DNA of 50,932 nucleotides. Source: Bacteroides luti. Lineage in GTDB: Bacteria; Bacteroidota; Bacteroidia; Bacteroidales; Bacteroidaceae. Position 1 is the stretch's first letter. Every line of letters starts with the position of its first letter. The notes under the pieces were generated by a model. That model was not told the origin of the DNA and did not search any database. It saw only the letters and a program-made list of their open reading frames with translations. Position numbers and translations under genes: made by a program. Of the stretch, positions 26,083 through 35,330 are shown piece after piece. The DNA lies in NCBI RefSeq assembly GCF_900128905.1, contig NZ_FQTV01000023.1:1-50932 (forward strand). The letters run 5' to 3'.

Positions 26083-27021
26083 ATGGAAAATATTTCTTTT
26101 GAAACAACGTTTCATAAGTCTCCCATAATATTAACTGAAGGAGCTATAGTTGAGCGGTTACGTCGTGAATATAATATACCTTTGGATGAGCATATTGTTC
26201 ATGCCGGATTAATTTATAATGATACATACAGAGAGGTGCTGGCCGATATCTACAAACAATATCTGGATATTGCTGAGGCTTTTCAGTTACCGATTATGTT
26301 GATGACACCAACTCGTAGAGTTAATAAAGAAAGAGTTCTCCGTTCTGCATTCAGTGATAAAGATATTATAGCCGATAATGTAACGTTCCTTTCTGAATTA
26401 AAATCGGGTTATACCACTTCTGTATATGTTGGAGGTTTGGTAGGGTGTAGGGGAGATGCTTATGCCCCCTCGGAGTCTTTGTCTATAGATGAAGCAATAG
26501 AATTTCATCTACCTCATTTGGAAGCATTCAAAAAAGCCGGGGCCGACTATCTTTTTGCTGGAATAATGCCTGCTTTACCGGAAGCTATTGGAATGGCTAA
26601 AGCAATGGAAACAACAGAACTTCCTTACATCATAAGCTTTATGATTCGTAAGAATGGAACTTTGCTCGACGGTACATCAATTCATAAAGCAATAGAAGTA
26701 ATTGATGCAAGTACAAAAATGCATCCTTTATGCTATACGGTAAATTGTGTGCATCCTGATAACCTGCATCAAGCCTTGTCCGTTGCTGATAATAATACTC
26801 CGTTGGTTCGTTCCCGATTTATGGGTATACAAGCAAATGCATCCAGCCTGAGTCCGGAAGAACTGAATGAATGTAATTGTTTAAAATCTTCTTCAGATAT
26901 AGAGCTTGCCAATAGCATGTTTGCTTTGCATAAAGACTTTCCTCTTAAAATTGTTGGTGGATGTTGTGGTACGGACAAAACACATTTAAAAAGATTTGCA
27001 GAAATGTTTACTATGAAATAA
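26083..27021 (+). CDS. Homocysteine S-methyltransferase family protein
   Basis: About 312 residues from the ATG at 26083 (other in-frame ATGs at 26062 and 26074). The family needs one distal Cys and a paired Cys motif for zinc. These are visible as YTVNCVHP (about residue 219) and IVGGCCGTD near the C-terminus. The N-terminal ILTEGAIVERL is a variant of the usual DGG start. Such enzymes methylate homocysteine from S-methylmethionine or another methyl donor to give methionine. It has its own promoter and a strong terminator, directly after the amino-acid permease operon, and strengthens the sulfur amino-acid reading of the region. Confidence 0.78.
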   Translation: MENISFETTFHKSPIILTEGAIVERLRREYNIPLDEHIVHAGLIYNDTYREVLADIYKQYLDIAEAFQLPIMLMTPTRRVNKERVLRSAFSDKDIIADNVTFLSELKSGYTTSVYVGGLVGCRGDAYAPSESLSIDEAIEFHLPHLEAFKKAGADYLFAGIMPALPEAIGMAKAMETTELPYIISFMIRKNGTLLDGTSIHKAIEVIDASTKMHPLCYTVNCVHPDNLHQALSVADNNTPLVRSRFMGIQANASSLSPEELNECNCLKSSSDIELANSMFALHKDFPLKIVGGCCGTDKTHLKRFAEMFTMK

Positions 27022-27112
27022 TACCAATGTAAACGCCTTGAAATGCTGTATGTTTGTATATCAAGACTCATAAAAGTAGTTGAGTAAAAAGTTTGTGATA
27101 AGTATTTGCAAT

Positions 27113-27156
27113 AAAAAGGCAAGCTAAAAGTATATTTTATTTTAGCTTGCCTTTTT
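27113..27156 (+). terminator. Strong terminator after the methyltransferase gene
   Basis: A 17-base arm with core GGCAAGCTAAAA (27113-27129) pairs with TTTTAGCTTGCC plus a T-run (27140-27156). The A/T flanks make it able to work in both directions. Confidence 0.85.
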
Positions 27157-27295
27157 ATTATAATTCCTTTGTTTTATATCTTAAGTAGTTGTTCTATAGT
27201 TTATTGCTATTCAATAAAGAAACTCATAGATACATAAAGATATTTTGTATTACAATGTTATTAAAAAAAATGCTATTTTTTATGCAGTAATTATG

Positions 27296-27303
27296 TAACT
27301 TTG
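27296..27303 (+). promoter_or_regulatory. -7 promoter element of the surface-decoration operon
   Basis: TAACTTTG matches TAnnTTTG, 50 bases before the ATG at 27353. No clear -33 TTTG is seen. Confidence 0.45.
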
Positions 27304-27352
27304 CGTTTGTTTTAAATAAATGATTCAAAGCAAGGATTAGTTCTTTAAAAAA

Positions 27353-28402
27353 ATGCGTATAATACTATTTTGCGAAAACAAATATGCTATTGATATTTTA
27401 TATCCAATTTATCAAGAAGCAGTACAATCTCCGGATAATAAAATTCTCTGGTATGTACATCAAAAAAAAATACCTTTATTCCCTTTAAGTGAGGAAGTTC
27501 CATATACCAATAATATACAGGAAGTCTACGATTTTTCACCGGAAGCGACTTTTGTTCCGGGAAATATTGTTCCTTATTATCTTCCCGGAGTAAAAATTCA
27601 GGTTTTTCATGGATATGCCGCTGAGAAAAAAGACCATTGGGTGATAAGAAGATATTTTGATACTTATTTCACTCAGGGACCCTTCTTTACTAAAGGCTTC
27701 TCTACTTTGGCTAAAAAATATAAAGACTTTGAAGTCGTAGAAACCGGATGGCCTAAGCAAGACTGGATAAAAAAGCATTTGCATAGTTTTGATACTGAAA
27801 AGGCTGACTTGCTGGTCGAACATAAAAAAAGTCAAGTTGTGTTGTATGCTCCAACCTTCTCGCCTTCTTTAACTTCTTTGCCACACATTAAAGAAGCTCT
27901 TGTAGATCTTGTTCACAAAAAGGATGTTGTATTATTACTCAAATTCCACCCTTTAACAAAGCAAGAATGGATTGATGAATATAAACAGTTGGCAGAAAGC
28001 GAAGAACATATTGTTTGGATTGATGATTTTAACGTAACAAAATACCAACTAATGTCGGATGTGATGATTAGTGATACGTCATCCACAATATACGAGTTTT
28101 TGTTGCTGGATAGACCGGTCATTACTTTGCGTACAATCTCAAAAGATATTTATTGGACTAATATTACTGAACCCGATCAATTATCGGATGCTTTTGAAAC
28201 AGCTCTATATGATGAAGGTGCAATAAAAAAACGACAGTGGATTAAAAATAATTATGATCCTTATCTGGATGGAAATGTATGTAAGCGCATGCTAGATGCT
28301 ACTGCCGATTATATAAACAGACATGGTGTTCCAAAGAAACGGAAGCTTAATCTTTGGAGGAGATACACCAGTATTAAAGAATTTGGACGAATTAAACGAT
28401 AA
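27353..28402 (+). CDS. CDP-glycerol glycerophosphotransferase family (TagB/TagF-like)
   Basis: 349 residues, no signal peptide. Recognisable features are VKIQVFHGYAAEKKDHW (about 81-97, the HG catalytic region), VETGWPKQDW, VVLYAPTFSPSL (about 165-175) and the C-terminal MISDTSSTIYEFLLLDRPVI (about 237-256, the D-T/S-S-x-x-x-E signature). These enzymes transfer an alcohol phosphate from a CDP-activated donor, as in teichoic-acid synthesis. In a Gram-negative it most likely modifies a capsule, LPS or glycolipid. It opens a tight three-gene operon that also encodes a nucleotidyltransferase, a plausible supplier of the activated donor. Confidence 0.75.
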   Translation: MRIILFCENKYAIDILYPIYQEAVQSPDNKILWYVHQKKIPLFPLSEEVPYTNNIQEVYDFSPEATFVPGNIVPYYLPGVKIQVFHGYAAEKKDHWVIRRYFDTYFTQGPFFTKGFSTLAKKYKDFEVVETGWPKQDWIKKHLHSFDTEKADLLVEHKKSQVVLYAPTFSPSLTSLPHIKEALVDLVHKKDVVLLLKFHPLTKQEWIDEYKQLAESEEHIVWIDDFNVTKYQLMSDVMISDTSSTIYEFLLLDRPVITLRTISKDIYWTNITEPDQLSDAFETALYDEGAIKKRQWIKNNYDPYLDGNVCKRMLDATADYINRHGVPKKRKLNLWRRYTSIKEFGRIKR

Positions 28403-28405
28403 AAA

Positions 28406-29452
28406 ATGAAATCATACGTTTTTCCTGGAAATATTGAGGAAGAAATATTGCAAATAAATAACGGACAGATACCATATATGCGTACTGCTGCCTTTTCTGC
28501 ATTAGTAAAAGAGTCTGAGCAGATGATGCTTCAGCTCATAAACTGCAAAAGAGGAAAGGTTATTTTTTATACAGCGTCCGGAACGGGAGCAATGGAAGCT
28601 GTAGTTACTAATTTTGTAACTCTGAAGAAGAAAGCATTCATTATATCAGGCGGATCATTCGGACATCGCTGGAAAAGCTTATGCGATTATTATACTTGCC
28701 CAAACGAAATTTTTGAAGTTCCTTTTGCCAAGGATATCGATTATGATAAACTTGAAAGTGCCATAATTGAATCTCAACCGGATGTCTTTTTATGTCAGCA
28801 TCATGAAACCTCAACAGGGCAGTTGTTTAATCTGAAAAAGATTTCAGATATCTGTCATAAGTATAATGTTTCGTTAGTTGTTGATGTAATCAGTTCTTTC
28901 CTGGCCGATCCTCTTGATATGGATGCGCTTGGAATAGATATCTGCATTACAAGTAGCCAGAAAGGGTTGAACATTGCTCCCGGATTATCTTTGATAGTAC
29001 TTGCTGAGAGTGTTCAGAATCTGCCTTATGCCCGTAAAGGTTATTATTTTGATTTTGCGGAAAACCTTAAGAATCTGGAACGCGGACAAACTCCTTACAG
29101 TCCTGCCACTACACTTTTTATGCAATTGCATGCCCGCTTAATAATGGATGTTGAAAAGGGAGCTAATGCTATTGTTGATGAAGTAAGAAACAAAGCGCAT
29201 TACTTCAGAAGTCTTTGTAAAAAGAATGGTTGGGAAGTACCTGCCGAAGTTCCTTCCAATTGCATTACCGGATTTTTCGTTCACAAAAATGGAGATATAT
29301 TGTTCAACGAACTGTTGAAACAAGATATATATATTATGCCCGGAGGCACTCCTCATTATTTCCGGGTATCGCATTTAGGCGTTCAAACAAAAGAGGATTT
29401 GGATGAATTGGCTGCACGAATAAAGGAAATAGAGAATTATAAACTGAATTAA
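28406..29452 (+). CDS. PLP-dependent class V aminotransferase
   Basis: 348 residues. Fold-type I, alanine-glyoxylate/2-aminoethylphosphonate aminotransferase-like. YTASGTGAMEAVVTN (about 53-67) binds the cofactor phosphate, VDVISSF holds the ring aspartate and SSQKGLN (about 192-198) carries the Schiff-base lysine. It starts four bases after the transferase gene. Position between two CDP-alcohol enzymes suggests that it makes an amino group on the alcohol or phosphonate to be activated. 2-Aminoethylphosphonate is possible, but no PEP mutase is in the window. The substrate remains open. Confidence 0.78.
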   Translation: MKSYVFPGNIEEEILQINNGQIPYMRTAAFSALVKESEQMMLQLINCKRGKVIFYTASGTGAMEAVVTNFVTLKKKAFIISGGSFGHRWKSLCDYYTCPNEIFEVPFAKDIDYDKLESAIIESQPDVFLCQHHETSTGQLFNLKKISDICHKYNVSLVVDVISSFLADPLDMDALGIDICITSSQKGLNIAPGLSLIVLAESVQNLPYARKGYYFDFAENLKNLERGQTPYSPATTLFMQLHARLIMDVEKGANAIVDEVRNKAHYFRSLCKKNGWEVPAEVPSNCITGFFVHKNGDILFNELLKQDIYIMPGGTPHYFRVSHLGVQTKEDLDELAARIKEIENYKLN

Positions 29453-29464
29453 AATAAAAGAGAG

Positions 29465-29959
29465 ATGGTTAGGGTATTTACTTCAGGTAGTTTTGATTTA
29501 TTTCATGTAGGACATTTAAACTTATTAGAACGGTCGGCGGAGTTGGGAGATGAACTGATTGTTGGCGTTAGCACGGATGAACTTATTGAAAAATACAAAG
29601 GGATGAAACCCATTATACCTTTTGAACAGCGTTTTAGGATTATTGAATCTTTAAAATGTGTGACAAAAGTAGTGAAACAAGTGAAATTAACCGAAGTGGC
29701 TCAACTTCGGGAGGAGAAAATTGATATTGTGACCATTGGAGACGATTGGGAACATAAATATCTGGAAGGGTTGGAGTGGATGAAATCTCAACCGGACAAA
29801 CGTGTTGTTTATTTCCCATATACTCCCGGCGTTAGTACTACAACAATAAAAAAGATTATTATTGATAGTGCTAATCAGATTGTGGATGCTGCTCTTCAGC
29901 GCGAATCAGCTCTTGACTTTTGCTGGGCAGAGGATGAAAGAAAGTTGGTAATCGAATAA
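29465..29959 (+). CDS. Cytidylyltransferase family protein (TagD-like)
   Basis: 164 residues. The N-terminus VFTSGSFDLFHVGHLNLLER contains the HxGH nucleotide-binding motif. GVSTDELIEKYKG and the later PYTPGVSTTTIKK correspond to the ISTT-type motif of glycerol-3-phosphate cytidylyltransferases. The C-terminal 30 residues extend past the typical fold. It is the third gene of the operon and most likely activates an alcohol phosphate or phosphonate with CTP for the transferase encoded first. Confidence 0.8.
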   Translation: MVRVFTSGSFDLFHVGHLNLLERSAELGDELIVGVSTDELIEKYKGMKPIIPFEQRFRIIESLKCVTKVVKQVKLTEVAQLREEKIDIVTIGDDWEHKYLEGLEWMKSQPDKRVVYFPYTPGVSTTTIKKIIIDSANQIVDAALQRESALDFCWAEDERKLVIE

Positions 29960-29976
29960 ATTTGCAGGAAAAAACA

Positions 29977-30018
29977 GGCACTGTCCATATAATTGTGTAA
30001 ATGGGCAGTGCTTATTTT
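29977..30018 (+). terminator. Terminator of the surface-decoration operon
   Basis: GGCACTGTCCAT pairs with ATGGGCAGTGC with one mismatch across a 12-base loop, followed by TTATTTTAT. It begins 18 bases after the stop codon. Confidence 0.7.
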
Positions 30019-30235
30019 ATATAACATGCAAAAGTATCTTATAAAATAGCATATATAATATAAAGAATTCCTCCATTAACACTTCCTAATAAGGCGCTTC
30101 TGAGAAATAGGGGGGAAGAAGTTATTTTCTTAAATTTATATGAATAATGAGCCTTTTCTGATAATTTCATAATTCTAATGTACTTTAAAAATTAGTCACT
30201 GTCGGGTACTTAATCTCAGCCATGATAAATAATAA

Positions 30236-32401
30236 CTAATCAATCTGGTTAAATTGTTCGTTCCAAAGTTTACTATAGATTCCGTTTATTTCACACAATT
30301 CTTTATGCGTTCCGGTTTCTACAACACCTCCTTTGTTAAGCACTACTATCTTATCTGCATTTCTAACTGTGCTTAAGCGATGTGCAATTACAATGATTGT
30401 TTTTCCTTGCTGTGCAAGTGCATTTAAGGTTTGCTTTACATATCGTTCAGAGACAGAATCCAATGATGACGTTGCTTCATCAAATATAAGAATATCCGGT
30501 TCTTTGTATAGAGCCCGGGCAATAGCAATACGTTGTCTTTCACCACCTGAGAGAGAAGCTCCATGTTCTCCAATATAGGTTAGATAACCATTTGGAAGTT
30601 TTTCTATAAATTCTTTTAGCCCAAGTTGTTCAATTAAATCAGCAATCTTTTTTATATCCGGCTGAAAATTACCTAATGCAATATTTTCTATAATTGTACC
30701 TGCAAAAAGTTCTATTTCCTGAGGTACAGTTCCCACTATTTTTCTCAGACTATCATTGCTTATCTGGCTAATATCGTAGCTACCAATACGAACATTTCCC
30801 GACTGAATAGGATAAATATGTTGTAAGATAGATATCAGAGTAGTTTTGCCGGAACCACTTTCTCCAATAACAGCTGTAGTCTTTCCTTTCTCTATTTTCA
30901 GATTGAGTGCTTCGAACACTTGTTTTCTACTACCATAGCGAAATGAAACGTTTTCGAATGTTATATCTCCAATCATCTCCGGCTCAATAACAATCTTTTC
31001 ATTATTTTCTTCCTGTTCCAGGTCCATAATCTGGAACAGACGATCTGCTGCTATTAATGCATCCTGAATGGTTTGATTCGATTTTATTAATGAGTCGATG
31101 GGTGATAATAAATATCCTATCAGCGAATAAAAAACCATTAATGTGCCGGGAGTAAGCTCTTGTTTAATAACCAGATTACTTCCTATCCACAATACTGCAA
31201 TTGTAATACCGGTGGAAATAAACTGAATTCCCCCTTGAGTAAGAATTGATCCATATATACTTCTATAAGTATTCCTCAGAAGATGAACAAAACGATTTTC
31301 GGTATTTATATTAGCATATTCCTCAATTCCAAAGCGCTTGATTGTTGATATTGAGTTTAATGACTCAACCAATTGTGTTTCCAGTTCGGCTCCACTTTCC
31401 ATAATTTTTCGTTGGTATTTTCTGTTCAGTCGGTTGAAACTCCAATAAACTACAAAAAAGAGAGGAGCTGATAGCAGGGTTACTACTGCTAGTTTCCATG
31501 AATATAAAAACATAAGGCAGGCAGAGAAAAATAAGATCATAACATTCACAACTAAATCAAGCGAAACCTTATTGATAAAATTGCGAATCTTTACCGCATC
31601 ATTTACCCGCGAAATTATTTCACCTACTCTCATCGTATCAAAGAATTGCTGCGGAAGGGTTAATATGTGCTTATAATATCCAAGAATTAATGCGGCATCA
31701 ATGCGTTGTCCTGTTTTTAGGGCCAGAATACTTTTCATCGAACCAATAAATGTACGCAGAACTGCGATGAGAAGCATAATAATTCCCATCAGGTTTAGCA
31801 GGTTTACATTCTTGTCCACAAGTACATAATCGGTTATTTTTCCTACATACAATGCTGTTGATAATCCTAGAATACTATAAATGAATGCACCAAATACAGC
31901 TTGAAACATCATGCTTTTGTGTGGTATCAGCAAGGACAAAAATTTGCTGGCTATGCTTTGCTTCAGGTTTCCGGTTTTAAAGTTATCTTCGGGTTCCATT
32001 AAAACAAGTACCCCTGACCATTCCTTTAAAAAAGCTTCCCGGTTTATTTTATGTAATTGTCCATCGGAAGGATCCATAATAGTAATGCTCTTCTTAGTAA
32101 CCTTGCAAATTACTACAAAGTGCTGAAGCGTCTCTTTTACAATAATATGTGCAATAGCCGGTTTGGGAATTATCTTTAATGATTCATCATTTGCCCTAAC
32201 ACCTTTTGCTTTAAATCCTAAACGGTTAGCAGCTTCTACTAATCCAAGAATGTTTGTTCCTTTTTTACTGGTAAATGCATATTGTCTGATTCTTGAAATT
32301 GGATATCTTAATCCATAATGTGCACTTATCGAAGCAATGCATGCTGCCCCGCAATCTGTTGCATCATGCTGTTTTATCTTAACGCCTTTTTTACTATACA
32401 T
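30236..32401 (-). CDS. C39 peptidase-containing ABC exporter (PCAT)
   Basis: 721 residues. An N-terminal C39 protease domain has Cys17 in TDCGAAC, His94 in TLQHFVV and Asp110 in MDPSDG, so the triad is complete. A six-helix membrane domain (about 160-440) follows, then an ABC ATPase with GESGSGKTT (about 512), LSGGERQR (about 617), ILIFDEATSSLD and IAHRL. Such exporters cleave double-glycine leaders and secrete the peptide. Its adaptor gene lies 13 bases upstream and a GG-type precursor precedes that on the same strand. Confidence 0.9.
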   Translation of the reverse strand: MYSKKGVKIKQHDATDCGAACIASISAHYGLRYPISRIRQYAFTSKKGTNILGLVEAANRLGFKAKGVRANDESLKIIPKPAIAHIIVKETLQHFVVICKVTKKSITIMDPSDGQLHKINREAFLKEWSGVLVLMEPEDNFKTGNLKQSIASKFLSLLIPHKSMMFQAVFGAFIYSILGLSTALYVGKITDYVLVDKNVNLLNLMGIIMLLIAVLRTFIGSMKSILALKTGQRIDAALILGYYKHILTLPQQFFDTMRVGEIISRVNDAVKIRNFINKVSLDLVVNVMILFFSACLMFLYSWKLAVVTLLSAPLFFVVYWSFNRLNRKYQRKIMESGAELETQLVESLNSISTIKRFGIEEYANINTENRFVHLLRNTYRSIYGSILTQGGIQFISTGITIAVLWIGSNLVIKQELTPGTLMVFYSLIGYLLSPIDSLIKSNQTIQDALIAADRLFQIMDLEQEENNEKIVIEPEMIGDITFENVSFRYGSRKQVFEALNLKIEKGKTTAVIGESGSGKTTLISILQHIYPIQSGNVRIGSYDISQISNDSLRKIVGTVPQEIELFAGTIIENIALGNFQPDIKKIADLIEQLGLKEFIEKLPNGYLTYIGEHGASLSGGERQRIAIARALYKEPDILIFDEATSSLDSVSERYVKQTLNALAQQGKTIIVIAHRLSTVRNADKIVVLNKGGVVETGTHKELCEINGIYSKLWNEQFNQID

Positions 32402-32414
32402 ATACTGGATTCAT

Positions 32415-33572
32415 TTAATGCTGTGTTACTTTAAATTGTGAGGGATTAATACATTCGTCTATTTTTTGATACAGAAGACTAAATAAAGACCGTTTGTTTA
32501 TCATAAAATGAGCGCTTACTGTCATCCCTTTTTTTAGCTTCCCTTTCTGCCCGTTTTTAAGCTGTAAGTAGTTTCTTTTCATACTACATTTAACTTTATA
32601 GAATGAATCCTTGCTTTGGTTTTCCGTTAAAAAATCAGATGATATCTCTGTTATATTCCCGGCAACTGTTCCCCATTCATTGTAATCGAAAGATTCAATC
32701 TGAAAATTTACGGGCATTCCTACACTAAGGTATCCTATGTTTCGTGGATTTACGTATACTTCGAAATAGAGAGTTGAATCCGGACTAACTACTGCTAGTG
32801 ACTGGCCTGCTTGCACGCTACTGTTTTTATATATACCTGAAAATTGATCAAGAGTTCCATTTACCGGACTTTTTACTACATATAACTCTTTGTTCTTTAG
32901 TTCTTGTTTAAAAGAGGCATTCATCTCGCTTTCCAGATTCTGATAGTTATTTAAGTCTGTTTGCCATACGCTCAGTTGGTTTTCTTTTAGCGATGCCAGT
33001 TCATTTTTCTGAGTTTCGTATTGATAGAAAGATTTATCATAATCTTCTTCAGAAATTACTTTTTTGGTGAATAGTAATTTGTTGCGTTTTAAATCTTTCT
33101 CAGCCTTATCTAAGGATGTTCCAAGTTCCTTTTCTCGTTTTATATAATAGTTATATTCTTGTTGTCGGGCAGGGGAATGGAAAGTTGGAGGCTGCTTACC
33201 TTTTGCCAGGAATTTTAAATCGGCTAAATGTGTTTTATAATCATCAATACGGTGGCGTTGATAGAGAATCTTATACTCTGAGTTACTCATTCTAAAGCGG
33301 AGAATAATATCTCCTTTTCTGAGTTTTTTTCCTTCGTATGCATATACAGAGTCAACCAGTTCTGTAACAGGAGCTTTTATTTCAGTTTTTTCTGCTATAG
33401 GTCTTATTATTCCATTACCTTGTATTGATATATCAACATAAATAAATGGAAGTGAGATTAAAGCCAGTGTTATAGCTAAAAGCACTACCCAATAAATCTT
33501 TTGGGATGTGGTTGAATGATTATAAGTATAAGCTTCAATGCTGTTTTCAATAAATTCAGATGGTAATAGCAT
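32415..33572 (-). CDS. HlyD-family membrane fusion protein
   Basis: 385 residues. A single membrane segment (about 27-50, YWVVLLAITLALISLPFIYV) is followed by a biotinyl-lipoyl half, two long coiled-coil arms (about 100-215, rich in K, E, L and Q), and the second lipoyl half (VVKSPVNGTLDQFSGIYKNS). It bridges the inner-membrane exporter to an outer-membrane channel. No TolC-like gene is visible, so that part must come from elsewhere. Confidence 0.85.
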   Translation of the reverse strand: MLLPSEFIENSIEAYTYNHSTTSQKIYWVVLLAITLALISLPFIYVDISIQGNGIIRPIAEKTEIKAPVTELVDSVYAYEGKKLRKGDIILRFRMSNSEYKILYQRHRIDDYKTHLADLKFLAKGKQPPTFHSPARQQEYNYYIKREKELGTSLDKAEKDLKRNKLLFTKKVISEEDYDKSFYQYETQKNELASLKENQLSVWQTDLNNYQNLESEMNASFKQELKNKELYVVKSPVNGTLDQFSGIYKNSSVQAGQSLAVVSPDSTLYFEVYVNPRNIGYLSVGMPVNFQIESFDYNEWGTVAGNITEISSDFLTENQSKDSFYKVKCSMKRNYLQLKNGQKGKLKKGMTVSAHFMINKRSLFSLLYQKIDECINPSQFKVTQH

Positions 33573-33634
33573 TCTTTAAATTGTTTCTTTTAGAATAATG
33601 GATTTGTTATGTTGCGGTTAGTAGTGTTACAGAT

Positions 33635-33680
33635 AAAAAAATATTGCTTAAAGACTGAATTAATACAGTCCTTAAGCAAT
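33635..33680 (-). terminator. Terminator downstream of the GG peptide gene (minus strand)
   Basis: ATTGCTTAAAGACTG (33643-33657) and CAGTCCTTAAGCAAT (33666-33680) pair with one mismatch. Read on the minus strand, the stem is followed by a run of seven Ts. It lies between the peptide gene and the export genes, so it could keep the peptide transcript abundant with partial read-through into the exporter. Confidence 0.75.
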
Positions 33681-33764
33681 TCATTTATACTACCTAACCA
33701 GTTGAATAATATAAATCTTTGGATGACAAAAAACAATAAAATGTATTTTATATGGAAATATAAA

Positions 33765-33878
33765 CTAGATATTTTTTCGTTCCATAATAATTTCTCCATT
33801 GGGGCCTAAACGATAAATAATAATATACTCTCCGCCTTCTATGCTGGCCATCTCTTCGACTGTAAGCTCTGTTATCAT
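33765..33878 (-). CDS. Double-glycine leader peptide precursor (secreted peptide/bacteriocin-like)
   Basis: 37 residues. The leader MITELTVEEMASIEGG has the L-x-x-E-E-M-x-x-I-x-GG pattern read by C39 peptidases. Cleavage after Gly16 would release a 21-residue peptide beginning EYIIIYRLGPNG and ending ERKNI, with no cysteine. A longer frame starts upstream, but this ATG gives the canonical leader and follows a TACTTTTG promoter element. The exporter and adaptor are next on the same strand, and a two-component system is divergent beside it. It may be a signalling peptide, a bacteriocin or another secreted effector; no immunity gene is obvious. Confidence 0.7.
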   Translation of the reverse strand: MITELTVEEMASIEGGEYIIIYRLGPNGEIIMERKNI

Positions 33879-33912
33879 TTTGTGTTTTTTATTTTTATAA
33901 ATCTGATGTGGG

Positions 33913-33920
33913 CAAAAGTA
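33913..33920 (-). promoter_or_regulatory. -7 promoter element of the GG peptide gene
   Basis: Read on the minus strand this is TACTTTTG, matching TAnnTTTG, 35 bases before the peptide start. It lies back to back with the kinase promoter at 33977, so both could be controlled from the same 60-base region. Confidence 0.5.
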
Positions 33921-33976
33921 TAGAATCATAAAAAAAAAGAATGTTATTAAATTGTTATCCAATCTAATCTTATTGT

Positions 33977-33984
33977 TATTTTTG
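33977..33984 (+). promoter_or_regulatory. -7 promoter element of the two-component operon
   Basis: TATTTTTG matches TAnnTTTG and lies 17 bases before the kinase ATG. A TTG at 33952-33954 is 22 bases upstream, slightly wide for a -33 box. Confidence 0.45.
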
Positions 33985-34001
33985 CAGTATATTTGGAGAA
34001 T

Positions 34002-35330
34002 ATGAATAGCAATTACGCAAAGTTTATAACGGCAATAGCCATTTTATTTATTTTATTACTGCAAGGATTGTGGCTCTATAATGCATATCGCTTTGTAAGT
34101 GGCCAAATAGAGAATAAAATAAATATCTGCCTTTCAGAATCAAATCAAAAAGAGGTTTTTGCAAGGCTTAGCATTGCTTTGCAATCTATGCCGAAGGGGG
34201 CTTTTATTAGTTCGGACACAATTTCGGGAGAAAGCACGTCGTTTCTTCCTAATTATGTTGATTTGCAGGAATCTCTTGTGAAGTTAAATAGACCTTTGGT
34301 AATTTCCAGCCTGGATAGTTTGTTCTCTAAATCGTTAGAGCAATCTCATCTTAAGGTTAAATATATACTGAATAAAGTGAATCCGCAGACTGGTGAAGTT
34401 ATTCAAACAACCGGCAAGAATACTGAAGAACTTTTTAAAGGTGCATTAAAGTCTATTATAATTCCTACAAATAAGAAAAACACTGAAGGAATTCAGGTAT
34501 TAGTTATTTCTCCATATAAAGTTATTTTTGAACAGATGACGTTGATGCTTGTAGGTTCTGTTTTAATGGTATTAGTAATTGGTTACTGCATTTTCTTCCA
34601 GATAAAAATAATTGTTCGGCAGAACAAAATAGCCCAGCTGCGTCAGGACTTTACGTACGCAATGATTCATGATATGAAAACTCCTCTTTCTACTATTTTA
34701 ATGGGGATTAATATGTTAAGAAGCGGCAAGCTTGATGACAAAAAGGAGAAGAAGGAGAAGTACTTTGAAATTTGTATGGACGAGAGCAATCATTTGCTTA
34801 CTTTGACCAACCGTATATTAACTATTGCCAAACTGGAGCAGGGGGAATTGAAGCTAAACAAACAGATTGTGGATTTAAAAGAAATGATCGGTTCGTTGGT
34901 TAATAAGTTCTCTATAAATCATCATAAGAAAATATCTTTTGATTTGTCTTTTTCCGATGATCTAACCTTTGTGGTTGCCGACTATGAATATCTAAAGGAA
35001 GCTATCAGCAACCTGATTGATAACTCGATAAAGTATTCTCATAACGAGGTGAAGATAGATATCAGTTGCTTTAAAGCAGATGATAAGATTGTAATTAAGG
35101 TCAGAGATAATGGACTTGGAATAGCTCCTAAAGATCAGGCAAAGATATTTGAAAAGTTCGAAAGAGCAGCTGCCGTTGGTAGAAAAGGCGGAGCCGCAGG
35201 ATTTGGTCTTGGACTGAGTTATGTGCTTCGGGTGATTGAGGCGCATGGAGGCACAGTTTCGGTATCCAGTGTTGAGAATGATTTTTGTGAATTTACTATC
35301 AGTTTACCGGTATTAATAGAAGAATTATGA
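34002..35330 (+). CDS. Sensor histidine kinase
   Basis: 442 residues from the ATG at 34002, which has GGAG just upstream; a TTG nine bases earlier is less likely. Membrane helices at about 8-28 and 185-205 bracket a periplasmic sensor of about 155 residues. Then HisKA with MIHDMKTPLST (phospho-His about 223) and a HATPase with NLIDNSIKYS (about 338), DNGLGIAP (about 369) and GFGLGLSY (about 400). The stop overlaps the regulator start. Divergence from the GG peptide gene suggests that it senses the exported peptide or envelope stress. Confidence 0.85.
   Translation: MNSNYAKFITAIAILFILLLQGLWLYNAYRFVSGQIENKINICLSESNQKEVFARLSIALQSMPKGAFISSDTISGESTSFLPNYVDLQESLVKLNRPLVISSLDSLFSKSLEQSHLKVKYILNKVNPQTGEVIQTTGKNTEELFKGALKSIIIPTNKKNTEGIQVLVISPYKVIFEQMTLMLVGSVLMVLVIGYCIFFQIKIIVRQNKIAQLRQDFTYAMIHDMKTPLSTILMGINMLRSGKLDDKKEKKEKYFEICMDESNHLLTLTNRILTIAKLEQGELKLNKQIVDLKEMIGSLVNKFSINHHKKISFDLSFSDDLTFVVADYEYLKEAISNLIDNSIKYSHNEVKIDISCFKADDKIVIKVRDNGLGIAPKDQAKIFEKFERAAAVGRKGGAAGFGLGLSYVLRVIEAHGGTVSVSSVENDFCEFTISLPVLIEEL

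Noticed and set aside
33590..33809. Opposing 66-69-codon frames around the GG peptide terminator
   Set aside because: They arise from the symmetric hairpin DNA at 33643-33680 and overlap the peptide gene in another frame. No start signals.
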